From NCBI GenBank assembly GCA_023411035.1, contig JAEYPE010000110.1, forward strand, positions 1 to 46,352: 46,352 nucleotides of DNA. The letters are read 5' to 3'. The notes beneath the pieces are model-generated. The model made no database searches, was not told the origin of the DNA, and saw only the letters and a program-made list of their open reading frames with translations. The translations under genes and the position numbers were made by a program. This document shows, piece by piece, positions 33,896 through 41,461 of this stretch; the stretch's first letter is position 1, and each line of letters starts with the position of its first letter. The DNA is from Pseudomonadota bacterium. GTDB taxonomy: Bacteria; Pseudomonadota; Alphaproteobacteria; Azospirillales; Azospirillaceae.

Positions 33896-33939
33896 TTCCG
33901 GGATACGGAATCGCGCCTTGCGGGCGGGGATTCCGGAAA
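33896..33939. promoter_or_regulatory. Paired TTCCGG palindromes in the leuD upstream region
   Basis: TTCCG-GGATA-CGGAA (33896-33910) and the perfect palindrome TTCCGGAA (around 33931-33938) lie ~90-130 bases before leuD in the divergent gap. They could be operator half-sites for a regulator of leuD or of the divergent membrane protein. No convincing promoter was found, and the rest of 33769-34029 shows nothing clear. Confidence 0.25.
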
Positions 33940-34029
33940 GCTTCCTCTGGCAATGGCGGGACGGGTCTGCTATTCACCGGAACTCCGCATGCACACGCTT
34001 GCGCCTCTTTGCGCGACAGGATTCTGGCG

Positions 34030-34641
34030 ATGGAAAAGTTTACGGTTCTCACCGGTGTTGCGGCGCCGCTGCCGATGATCAACGTCGACACCGACATGAT
34101 CATTCCCAAGCAATTCCTGAAGACCATCAAGCGGACCGGGCTGGGCAAGCATCTTTTCGACGAGATGCGCTACACCCCCGACGGCGCCGAGGTCGCGGAA
34201 TTCGTCCTCAACAAGCCGGCCTACCGCAGCGCCAAGATCCTGGTGTCGGGCGACAATTTCGGCTGCGGCTCCTCGCGTGAGCACGCGCCGTGGGCGCTGG
34301 CCGATTTCGGCATCCGCTGCATCATCGCGCCGAGCTTCGCGGACATCTTCTTCAACAACTGTTTCAAGAACGGCATCCTGCCGATCAAGCTGCCGAAGGA
34401 ACAGGTGGATCTGCTGCTCGACGACGCCTCGCGCGGGTCGAACGCCATCGTTTCGGTCGATCTGGATCGCCAGGAGATCACCGGTCCGGACGGCGGCAAG
34501 ATCAGCTTCGAGGTCGATCCCTTCCGCAAGCACTGCCTGCTGAACGGGCTGGACGACATCGGGCTGACCATGCAGCAGGCCGCCTTCATCGACCAGTATG
34601 AAGGCAAGCAGCGCGGCGGCCAGCCCTGGCTGTGGGGCTGA
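34030..34641 (+). CDS. leuD: 3-isopropylmalate dehydratase small subunit
   Basis: A 203-residue LeuD, the swivel domain that with LeuC isomerises 2- to 3-isopropylmalate in leucine synthesis. Typical motifs are MINVDTDMIIPKQFLKTI, the GCGSSREHAPWAL active-site segment and SFADIFFNNCFKNGILPI. The ATG at 34030 has AGGA 8 bases upstream; the much longer open frame upstream is a shadow. leuC is not adjacent: the gene before it is divergent and unrelated. leuB follows in the same direction after 139 bases. Confidence 0.97.
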   Translation: MEKFTVLTGVAAPLPMINVDTDMIIPKQFLKTIKRTGLGKHLFDEMRYTPDGAEVAEFVLNKPAYRSAKILVSGDNFGCGSSREHAPWALADFGIRCIIAPSFADIFFNNCFKNGILPIKLPKEQVDLLLDDASRGSNAIVSVDLDRQEITGPDGGKISFEVDPFRKHCLLNGLDDIGLTMQQAAFIDQYEGKQRGGQPWLWG

Positions 34642-34642
34642 T

Positions 34643-34670
34643 CCGGTTCCGCTTGCCCGGTTCCGCTTGC
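34643..34670. repeat. 2 x 14-bp perfect tandem repeat between leuD and leuB
   Basis: CCGGTTCCGCTTGC occurs at 34643-34656 and again at 34657-34670, directly after the leuD stop. The rest of the 139-base gap shows no clear terminator or promoter. Confidence 0.9.
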
Positions 34671-34780
34671 CGCGGGCCATGACGGTCTTGCGGAGCGGCG
34701 GTGCCGGAACCACCTTCCGGCCTGCCGGTCCGCGGATTAGGCAACACTGATAAAGTCTCCAGAGGGGGAGTGCGTGCGAG

Positions 34781-35896
34781 ATGCCCGCCAATAAGAAGCT
34801 TCTGTTTTTGCCCGGCGACGGGATCGGTCCGGAGGTCATGCGCCAGGTGCGCCGGGTCATCGACTGGCTCGACCGCAAGCGCAACGTCGCCTTCGACGTC
34901 ACCGAAGGGCTGGTCGGCGGTGCGGCCATCGACGCCTACGGCGTACCCCTGAAGGACGAGACACTGGCCGACGCGCTGGCCGCGGACGCGGTGATGCTGG
35001 GTGCGGTCGGCGGCCCGAAGTGGGACAACCCGACCGACTACACCAAGCGTCCGGAAGCCGGCCTGCTGTCGCTGCGCAAGGAACTGGGCCTGTTCGCCAA
35101 CCTGCGCCCGGCGGTGGTCTTCGACGCTCTGGTCGATGCCTCGACCCTGAAGCCCGAGATCATCAAGGGCCTGGACATCCTGATCGTCCGCGAGCTGACC
35201 GGCGGCGTCTATTTCGGTGAGCCGCGCGGCATCACCGACATCGGCAACGGCGAGCGCCGCGGCGTCAACACCCAGGTCTACACGACCAGCGAGATCCGCC
35301 GCGTCGCCCGCGTGGCCTTCGAGCTGGCGCGCAAGCGCGGCAACAAGCTCCACTCGATGGAGAAGGCCAACGTGATGGAATCCGGGCTGCTGTGGCGCCA
35401 GGAAGTCACGAAGCTCCATCAGGAGGAGTTCTCCGACGTCACGCTGGAGCACATGTACGCCGACAACGGCGCCATGCAGCTCCTGAAGAACCCGAAGCAG
35501 TTCGACGTGATCGTCACCGACAACCTGTTCGGCGACATCCTGTCGGACGAGGCGGCGATGATGACCGGCTCGCTCGGCATGCTGCCGTCGGCCTCGCTCG
35601 GCGCGCCGGACGCCAACGGCCAGCGCAAGGCCCTGTATGAGCCGGTGCACGGCTCCGCCCCGGACATCGCGGGCAAGGACCTCGCCAACCCCTGCGCCAC
35701 GCTGCTGTCCTTCGCCATGTGCCTGCGCTACTCGTTCAACATGGACGAGGAGGCGAAGATGCTGGAGAAGGCCGTGCAGAACGTCCTGTCGGGCGGCATG
35801 CGCACGGCGGACATCATGGCGCCGGGCATGGCCCGCTGCTCCACGACCGTCATGGGCGACTCGATCCTGCGCGAGCTGGACAAGCTGGCCTCCTGA
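34781..35896 (+). CDS. leuB: 3-isopropylmalate dehydrogenase
   Basis: A 371-residue LeuB, the NAD-dependent oxidative decarboxylase of leucine synthesis. Motifs: LLFLPGDGIGPEVM at the start, RELTGGVYFGEPRG, the catalytic Lys and Asp region in VTDNLFGDILSDEAAMMTGS, and EPVHGSAPDIAGKDLANP for NAD. The ATG is preceded by GAGGGGGAG about 10 bases upstream. It is followed by a strong terminator. Confidence 0.98.
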   Translation: MPANKKLLFLPGDGIGPEVMRQVRRVIDWLDRKRNVAFDVTEGLVGGAAIDAYGVPLKDETLADALAADAVMLGAVGGPKWDNPTDYTKRPEAGLLSLRKELGLFANLRPAVVFDALVDASTLKPEIIKGLDILIVRELTGGVYFGEPRGITDIGNGERRGVNTQVYTTSEIRRVARVAFELARKRGNKLHSMEKANVMESGLLWRQEVTKLHQEEFSDVTLEHMYADNGAMQLLKNPKQFDVIVTDNLFGDILSDEAAMMTGSLGMLPSASLGAPDANGQRKALYEPVHGSAPDIAGKDLANPCATLLSFAMCLRYSFNMDEEAKMLEKAVQNVLSGGMRTADIMAPGMARCSTTVMGDSILRELDKLAS

Positions 35897-35940
35897 CCGG
35901 TCGGAACGGCCGGCAAAAAAGGCGGCTGTCGAAAAGGAAA

Positions 35941-35972
35941 GCCCCTCTCCTGACCGGGAGAGGGGCTTTTTT
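35941..35972 (+). terminator. Intrinsic terminator after leuB
   Basis: GCCCCTCTCC (35941-35950), loop TGACCG, GGAGAGGGGC (35957-35966), then TTTTTT: a perfect 10-base stem and U-tract. A-rich sequence on the other side may let it also end the convergent KGG gene. Confidence 0.93.
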
Positions 35973-35983
35973 CGTCCGCGCCG

Positions 35984-36304
35984 TCAGTCGCCTTCGCCCG
36001 GGGGTATGGGAGCCCCGCGTCCGCCATGGCTTGCCTGCCCGCCTTTCCGCCCGGCTTCGGCGGCCAGGGAAGGGTTGCGCGAGAAGCTGCGGGAGGATGC
36101 CGGCACGCTGCGGCCCCCCTTCCGCCCCGCCTCCGCGGCAAGTTCCGGGTTCTTGGAGAAGCTGCGCTTGTCCGCCGGCACGCTTTCGCCGCCCTTGCTG
36201 GCGATCTGGCGCTGCCGGTCACGGTCCATCGACGCGAAGCCGCGGTTCGATGTGCGGCCGCTCCCGGTTTGGCCTTCGGTTTGGCCGTTGTCTTTCGAGG
36301 CCAT
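35984..36304 (-). CDS. KGG-repeat general stress protein
   Basis: A 106-residue hydrophilic Gly/Ser/Arg-rich protein with repeated KGG modules: MDRDRQRQIASKGGES, then SKNPELAAEAGRKGGRS and SRNPSLAAEAGRKGGQAS. This is the stress-induced acidophilic/KGG repeat family (Con-10, GsiB, YciG types), induced by starvation, heat or desiccation and probably disordered. The ATG at 36302-36304 has GGAGG 6 bases upstream; a longer frame to 36394 lacks support. It is convergent with leuB over the terminator. Confidence 0.88.
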   Translation of the reverse strand: MASKDNGQTEGQTGSGRTSNRGFASMDRDRQRQIASKGGESVPADKRSFSKNPELAAEAGRKGGRSVPASSRSFSRNPSLAAEAGRKGGQASHGGRGAPIPPGEGD

Positions 36305-36521
36305 CTTCAACCTCCACCTCTGCCACATGTCGGAAACCGATGGGGTGCGACTTGGTTCCGCACAGGGAGTGATTCCGATTCCGGCGGCAGCCATAGGTGG
36401 CAGAGGGCGAATGTGGACAGCTCACCAGATTGGACGAGCCGTGGGAACACCCTCCGCCCCGGCCGGTTGACCGGACGGCGTGAAGCCGAGGCGGGACCAT
36501 GATGAACAGGGAGGTTTACCG

Positions 36522-37040
36522 ATGGGTGTCGAACTCGCGTCCGAACGACGGCTGCTGTCGGAGAAGGAATTCGCGCAGGTCCGCCGCAGCCACTATCCGG
36601 ATCTGGCGTCCCTGGAGCCGGACGAAACCCTGACGCTCGCCCGCTGGCTGCGCGGGGAGCGCGACCGGGCGCGCGACATCATCGCGGCGCGGCGGCGCGG
36701 GCGGCGCGGCAAGGCCGGCGGCACCGGCCAGCAGGCGGCGGACGCGAGCGAGCGCGGCCTGTCGGCCAAGAAACAGGTCTATGCGCGGGCGCTGAAGCGG
36801 GTGAACGGACGGTTGGAGCGGTTCCGCGCCGAGCGCCGCCGCCAGATCATCCAGGCCAATCTTCAGGAAGCGCTGAAGCGCAGGAAGGACGCGGAGCCCC
36901 AGCACCCGTCCCCCGGACGCACCGCCCGCAACGGCATGCGCCCGATTCCCAGCGGGCGCCGGACCGTGGAAACCGATCCGCGCGAGATCGGGCGCGTGTC
37001 GCAGTTCGTGAAGGACGCCCAGGCGCGCCGCGATTCCTGA
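36522..37040 (+). CDS. Hypothetical basic helical protein
   Basis: A 172-residue Arg/Lys-rich protein I do not recognise. The N-terminal ~60 residues (ERRLLSEKEFAQVRRSHYP, LARWLRGERDRARDIIA) and ~85-125 look helical, possibly coiled coil. The region ~58-72 is strongly basic (RRRGRRGK). It could bind nucleic acid, but nothing proves it. The ATG at 36522 has GGGAGG 7 bases before it. It is divergent from the KGG stress gene, so a shared regulatory region lies in 36305-36521. Confidence 0.7.
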   Translation: MGVELASERRLLSEKEFAQVRRSHYPDLASLEPDETLTLARWLRGERDRARDIIAARRRGRRGKAGGTGQQAADASERGLSAKKQVYARALKRVNGRLERFRAERRRQIIQANLQEALKRRKDAEPQHPSPGRTARNGMRPIPSGRRTVETDPREIGRVSQFVKDAQARRDS

Positions 37041-37070
37041 GCGTTTGCGCGATAACCGGGGCGGAGGGCG

Positions 37071-37952
37071 TCAGCCCGCCGCCTCCAGCGCCCGGATCGC
37101 CTCGGCCATGGCGATGAGGCGCCGGGCGTTCTCGACATGCAGGTTCTCCACCAGCCGCCCGTCCACCAGCACCACCCCCTTGCCCTGCGCGACCGCCTCC
37201 GCATGGGCCTGGATGATGCGGTGGGCCTGGGCGATCTCGTCCTCGCCGGGGGCGAAGGCCGCGTTGCAGGCGGCGATGGTCTTCGGGTGGATCAGCGTCT
37301 TGCCGTCGAAGCCAAGCTCGCGCCCCTGCTGGCAGGATTCGGCGAAGCCCTCGTCGTCGTTCAGGTCGAGATGCACCCCGTCCAGGATGGCGAGGCCGTA
37401 GGCCCGCGCCGCCAGCAGGCAGAGGCCCAGGCTGGTCAGCATCGGCAGCCGGTCGCGCGTGTGCGCCGCGTGCAGATCCTTGGCGAGGTCGGAGGTGCCC
37501 ATCACCAGCCCGCCCAGCTTCGGGCTGGCCCCGGCGATCTCCTTCGCGTTCAGCATGCCGAGCGGCGTTTCCATCATGCACCAGATGGTCTGCCCCTCGG
37601 GCGAGCCGTTGGCTCGCAGCACCGCCTCAGCCTGACGGACCATATCGGCGCTTTCCACCTTCGGCAGCAGCACCGCGTCGGCCCCGCTGGAGGCCGCCAT
37701 CACGAGGTCGTCATAGCCCCAGGCGGTGGTCAGCCCGTTGGTGCGGACCATCAGCTCCCGCCCGCCATAGCCGCCCGCGACGATGGACGCCCTGATGGTG
37801 GCGCGGGCCTCCGCCTTGGCGTCGGGGGCGACGGCGTCCTCCAAGTCGAGGATCAGGCCGTCGGCGGGCAGCGAGCGCCCCTTCTCCAGCGCGCGGGCGT
37901 TCGAGCCGGGCATGTAGAGCACGCTGCGGCGCGGGCGGGCGGTGGCGGCCAT
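37071..37952 (-). CDS. HpcH/HpaI-family CoA ester lyase (CitE/malyl-CoA lyase-like)
   Basis: A 293-residue TIM-barrel lyase of the CitE/Mcl family. Motifs: RRSVLYMPGSNARALEK at the start, LILDLEDAVAPDAKAEAR with acidic metal-site residues, VRTNG, LLPKVES, METPLGMLNAKEI and DGKTLIHPKTI. Relatives cleave or hydrolyse malyl-CoA, citramalyl-CoA or similar esters; the substrate cannot be told from the sequence. No citD/citF genes are nearby, so a citrate lyase complex is unlikely. It is convergent with the 172-residue gene and divergent from pdxY. Confidence 0.9.
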   Translation of the reverse strand: MAATARPRRSVLYMPGSNARALEKGRSLPADGLILDLEDAVAPDAKAEARATIRASIVAGGYGGRELMVRTNGLTTAWGYDDLVMAASSGADAVLLPKVESADMVRQAEAVLRANGSPEGQTIWCMMETPLGMLNAKEIAGASPKLGGLVMGTSDLAKDLHAAHTRDRLPMLTSLGLCLLAARAYGLAILDGVHLDLNDDEGFAESCQQGRELGFDGKTLIHPKTIAACNAAFAPGEDEIAQAHRIIQAHAEAVAQGKGVVLVDGRLVENLHVENARRLIAMAEAIRALEAAG

Positions 37953-38147
37953 GGCATTTCCCCCAAGATTCGCGTGGTGTCCGGTGTCGTCGGCGAAGGA
38001 TTAGCCATCGGGGGTCGCCCTGTCCATGCGGCGCGTGATGCCGGTCCCGCGAGGCCCATGGCGAAGGTCAGGTCTGCGCGGAAACTTGTCCAGCCCAAGG
38101 CGCGGACGGTTTACGATGCGCGCCCCTACCTTTCGGATCGTCCGCCC

Positions 38148-39008
38148 ATGAAGACCGTCATTTCGATCCAGTCCCACGTCGCTTACGGCTATGTCGGCAA
38201 CCGGGCCGCGGTGTTTCCGCTGCAACGGCTGGGCTGCGACGCCATCGCGGTGAACACGGTGCAGTTCTCCAACCACACCGGCTACGGCGAATGGACCGGG
38301 CAGGTCTTCACGGCGGAGCATGTGGCTGACCTGATGGACGGCGTGGCGGCGCGCGGCGTTCTGCCGAACTGCGACGCGCTGCTGTCCGGCTATATGGGCG
38401 ACGTCGGGCTGGGTCAGGTGATCGTGGAGACGGCGGGCCGGCTGAAGGCCGCCAACCCGCGCGCCGTCTACGCCTGCGATCCGGTGATGGGTGACGTCGG
38501 GCGCGGCTTCTTCGTGCGTCCGGGCCTGCCGGAATTCATCCGGGAACACGCGGTCCCCGCCGCCGACCTGATGACCCCCAACCAGTTCGAGCTGGAGTAT
38601 CTGACGGGCCAAACGGTCGAAACGCTGGACGACGCGCTGGCCGCCACCGCCGCCCTGCGCGCGCGCGGGCCGCGGCTGGTTCTGGTGACCAGCCTGACCC
38701 GCAAGGACGCCGATCCCGGCCACATCGAGATGCTGGCCGACGACCGGGACGGCGCCTGGCTGGTTTCCACCCCGCGCCTGCCGCTGGACCCGCCGCCCAA
38801 CGGGTCGGGCGACGCGGTGGCGGCGCTGTTCCTGGCCCATTACCTGAAGGCCTTCGATCCGGCGCAGGCGCTGGGGCAGGCGGCGGCGGCCATCTACGCC
38901 ATCTTCCAGACCACCCGCCGGATGGGCACGCGGGAACTGCAACTGATCGCCGCGCAGGACGAGTTCGTGAACCCCAGCCAGCGCTTCACGGTCACGCGCG
39001 TCCGGTAA
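38148..39008 (+). CDS. pdxY: Pyridoxal kinase PdxY
   Basis: A 286-residue PfkB-superfamily kinase that phosphorylates pyridoxal in the vitamin B6 salvage pathway. Motifs: ISIQSHVAYGYVGNRAAVFP, the NTVQFSNHTGYGEWTG substrate loop, DPVMGDVGRGFFV, TPNQFELEYLTG, and the anion-hole/catalytic NGSGDAVAALFLAHYL. The ATG at 38148 begins the conserved sequence; the ribosome site is weak, and the long upstream open frame is a shadow of the lyase. It is followed 38 bases later by the LOG gene on the same strand. Confidence 0.95.
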   Translation: MKTVISIQSHVAYGYVGNRAAVFPLQRLGCDAIAVNTVQFSNHTGYGEWTGQVFTAEHVADLMDGVAARGVLPNCDALLSGYMGDVGLGQVIVETAGRLKAANPRAVYACDPVMGDVGRGFFVRPGLPEFIREHAVPAADLMTPNQFELEYLTGQTVETLDDALAATAALRARGPRLVLVTSLTRKDADPGHIEMLADDRDGAWLVSTPRLPLDPPPNGSGDAVAALFLAHYLKAFDPAQALGQAAAAIYAIFQTTRRMGTRELQLIAAQDEFVNPSQRFTVTRVR

Positions 39009-39046
39009 TCCCCCGCGGCCCTGTGCGGCGCGAACAGAGGAAAGAC

Positions 39047-39625
39047 ATGAGGATTTGCGTCTATGCCGGGTCCAACCCCGGCACCAACCCGGCCTATGGC
39101 GAGGCCGCGGAGCAGCTTGGCCGCCAGATGGCGGAGCGTGGCATCGGCCTCGTCTACGGCGGCGGGCGGACCGGCCTGATGGGGCGGATCGCCGATTCGG
39201 TCCTGGCGGCCGGCGGCACCGTCACCGGCATCATCCCGCAATTCCTGATGGACAAGGAGGTCGGTCACCAGGGCCTTCAGGAACTGCGGATCGTCTCCAC
39301 CATGCACGAGCGCAAGGCGCTGATGGCGGAACTGTCGGACGGCTTCATCGCCCTGCCCGGCGGCATCGGCACGCTGGAGGAACTGTTCGAGGTGTGGACC
39401 TGGGCGCAGCTCGGCCGCCACGACAAGCCCTGCGGCCTGCTCAACGCCGCCGGCTTCTACGACGGGCTGGCCGCTTTCCTCGACCATGTGGCGGGGGAGC
39501 GCTTCATGCAGCCCAAGCACCGCGGCATGCTGATCGCGCGGGACAGCGCGGCGGGCATTCTGGACGCCTTCGCGGCGTACCAGCCGCCGGCGGTGGAGAA
39601 GTGGCTGGACGAGGCCCGCACCTGA
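39047..39625 (+). CDS. LOG-family cytokinin riboside 5'-monophosphate phosphoribohydrolase
   Basis: A 192-residue LOG-family (lysine decarboxylase-like fold) protein. The diagnostic motif PGGIGTLEE (104-112) and the catalytic Arg region STMHERKALM are intact, with VYGGGRTGLMG at ~36-46. LOG proteins release active cytokinin bases from their nucleotides; many bacterial ones also hydrolyse AMP. In a plant-associated host, cytokinin release is plausible but not shown. The ATG has AGAGGA 6 bases upstream. It is downstream of pdxY and possibly co-transcribed. A weak CCGCC/GGCGG hairpin follows the stop. Confidence 0.92.
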   Translation: MRICVYAGSNPGTNPAYGEAAEQLGRQMAERGIGLVYGGGRTGLMGRIADSVLAAGGTVTGIIPQFLMDKEVGHQGLQELRIVSTMHERKALMAELSDGFIALPGGIGTLEELFEVWTWAQLGRHDKPCGLLNAAGFYDGLAAFLDHVAGERFMQPKHRGMLIARDSAAGILDAFAAYQPPAVEKWLDEART

Positions 39626-39649
39626 TCCGCCTCCGATCCGGGCGGTGTT

Positions 39650-40063
39650 TCACGGCTCGAACAGCTTCTTCATCAGGGCGTTCCAGTCGCGCTTGAACTG
39701 CGTGCCGAAATCCGCCTCGGCGACCGACTTGCCCTGGCTCGCGGGCCGGACGATGGCCGCCGCCTGGGAGTCGGGCTGAGCCTTCGCCTTGCGCTGAACG
39801 GTGACGGCCCGCTTCTTCGGGGGCGGGGTGGGCTTGCGGGCGGGAAGAGGCGCGGCGGTGACCGTGACGACCGGCGCCGCGCCGGTCTGGGAGTTCCGGG
39901 AAAAGGCGTCCCCGCACAAGCCGTCCTCGCGCGCCTGGGTCAGCGCCTCCCCATCGAGCAGCCAGCAATCGACGCTGCCCTCCGCCTGCGCGGCGGGGGT
40001 GGGCGAGACCGTCAGGAAAAGCGCCAGTGTCAGCGGTGCGCCGCACCGGAACCGCCATGGCAT
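39650..40063 (-). CDS. Secreted hypothetical protein
   Basis: A 137-residue protein with a Sec signal peptide (residues ~1-27, likely cleaved after AQA). The mature part has two Cys (SVDCWLLDGEAL and EDGLCGDAF), a basic Pro/Lys-rich middle (KPTPPPKKRAVTV) and a C-terminal stretch FGTQFKRDWNALMKKLF. Family unknown. It is convergent with the LOG gene and downstream of zapE by 128 bases. Confidence 0.7.
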   Translation of the reverse strand: MPWRFRCGAPLTLALFLTVSPTPAAQAEGSVDCWLLDGEALTQAREDGLCGDAFSRNSQTGAAPVVTVTAAPLPARKPTPPPKKRAVTVQRKAKAQPDSQAAAIVRPASQGKSVAEADFGTQFKRDWNALMKKLFEP

Positions 40064-40191
40064 GCGCCGCCGTCTCCCTTGCCGTTGGACCGGCGTTCAC
40101 CAATACAACGGCGGGCGCCCGCCGATCTTCGGCGCGAAACGGGAGTAAGGCGGCATCGCCGTGGTAACACGGGTGGCGGCGCGGGGGGACC

Positions 40192-41349
40192 TCAGGTCAG
40201 GTGCTGCTTGCGCAGATAGTCCTCGGACTGCATTTCCATCAGGCGGCTGACCGTGCGTTCGAACTCGAAGGCGTGGGTGCCTTCGGGATACAGCCGTTCC
40301 GGCGGGCCTTCGGCGGCGACGACGAGGTTGACCTTGTGCTCGTACAGGGCGTCGATCAGGGTCATGAAGCGCTTGGCTTCGTTGCGCAGCTCGTCCTTCA
40401 TCGTCGGCACGCCGTGGATCAGCACGGTGTGGAAGTGCGTCGCGACGGCGATGTAGTCGGCGGCGCCCAGCGGCTTGCCGCAGAGGCTCCAGAAATCGGC
40501 CATGGCCACGCCTCTGGCCGCGCAGGCGATGTCCACCCGACGGCCCTGGACCAGCAGATGGGTCGGCTCGCCCCTGGCGCCGTCGGTCAACGCCTCGAAG
40601 GTCCGGCGGATTTTGGAATCGGTGTCCGGGCCGTGCGGCCAGAAATAGACGGGTTTGCCCTGAAGCCGGTCCAGCCGGTAGTCGGTCGGCCCTTCCAGCG
40701 CCAGCACGTCCAGCTTTTCCTTGAGCAGGGCGATGAAGGGCAGGAACAGCTCCCGCTGGAGCCCGTCCTTGTAGAGCATGTCCGGCGGCCAGTTGGAGGT
40801 CGCCACCACCACCACGCCCAGGTCGAACAGGCTGGTGAACAGCCGGCCCAGGATCATCGCGTCCACGACGTTGGTGACGTGGAACTCGTCGAAGCAGAGC
40901 AGCCACGCCTCGTCGGCCAGGGCGCGGGCCAGTTCGGGCAGGGAATCGTCGGCGTCCTTCCCCTTGCCCTTGCCGGACTGGCGGTGCTGGTGGATGCGCT
41001 CGTGCACCTCCAGCATGAATTCGTGGAAATGGACGCGGCGCTTCTTCTCGACCGGGGCGGTGTCGAAGAACAGGTCCATCAGCATCGACTTGCCGCGCCC
41101 GACGCCGCCGTACATGTAGAGGCCCTGCGGCGCCTCCACCGGTTCCGGACGCGGACGGCCCAGCCCGAACCGCTCCAGCCAGCCGGCCTTCGCCCCGCCG
41201 GCCTTCCCGGCGGCGGGCTGGGGGCTGTAGCCCTTCAGCGCCTTGTGAAGGCTCTGGAGCTTTTCGGCGGCCAGTTCCTGGTCGGGGTCGGGGCGCAGCG
41301 TCCCGGTGCCCCGGCGGGCCCGGTAGAGCGAAAGCGGTCCGTCAGACAT
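40192..41349 (-). CDS. zapE: Cell division protein ZapE (AFG1-like ATPase)
   Basis: A 385-residue AFG1/ZapE-type P-loop ATPase. Walker A is GGVGRGKS (81-88), preceded by PQGLYMYGG; the family segment RVHFHEFMLEVHERIH, the Walker B LLCFDEFHVTNVVDAMILGR and the sensor ATSNWPPDMLY are present. In E. coli ZapE destabilises FtsZ rings at late constriction or under stress; the mitochondrial homologue Afg1 assists protein quality control. ATG start; minus strand, after the diguanylate cyclase gene with repeats in between. Confidence 0.95.
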   Translation of the reverse strand: MSDGPLSLYRARRGTGTLRPDPDQELAAEKLQSLHKALKGYSPQPAAGKAGGAKAGWLERFGLGRPRPEPVEAPQGLYMYGGVGRGKSMLMDLFFDTAPVEKKRRVHFHEFMLEVHERIHQHRQSGKGKGKDADDSLPELARALADEAWLLCFDEFHVTNVVDAMILGRLFTSLFDLGVVVVATSNWPPDMLYKDGLQRELFLPFIALLKEKLDVLALEGPTDYRLDRLQGKPVYFWPHGPDTDSKIRRTFEALTDGARGEPTHLLVQGRRVDIACAARGVAMADFWSLCGKPLGAADYIAVATHFHTVLIHGVPTMKDELRNEAKRFMTLIDALYEHKVNLVVAAEGPPERLYPEGTHAFEFERTVSRLMEMQSEDYLRKQHLT

Positions 41350-41368
41350 GGATTTCGCGGGTCTCGGC

Positions 41369-41407
41369 TGGGAAAGGTCCCTGGGGAAGGTCCCCAGGGA
41401 AGGTCCT
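41369..41407. repeat. 3 x 13-bp imperfect tandem repeat with a perfect hairpin
   Basis: Units TGGGAAAGGTCCC (41369-41381), TGGGGAAGGTCCC (41382-41394) and CAGGGAAGGTCCT (41395-41407). The sequence also folds as CCCTGGGGA-AGG-TCCCCAGGG (41379-41399), a perfect 9-base stem. It lies just upstream of the zapE start on the minus strand, and could be an operator, an RNA leader structure or a terminator for the cyclase gene without a U-tract. Confidence 0.85.
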
Positions 41408-41461
41408 ACGTAGCCGATGCCGCACCGCAGGGCAACGTCGGATGCCGGGATGCAGATGCGC

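Noticed and set aside
37071..37952. Citrate lyase beta subunit (citE)
   Set aside because: No citD, citF or citC is nearby, and the family is broad, so only a CoA ester lyase call is supported.
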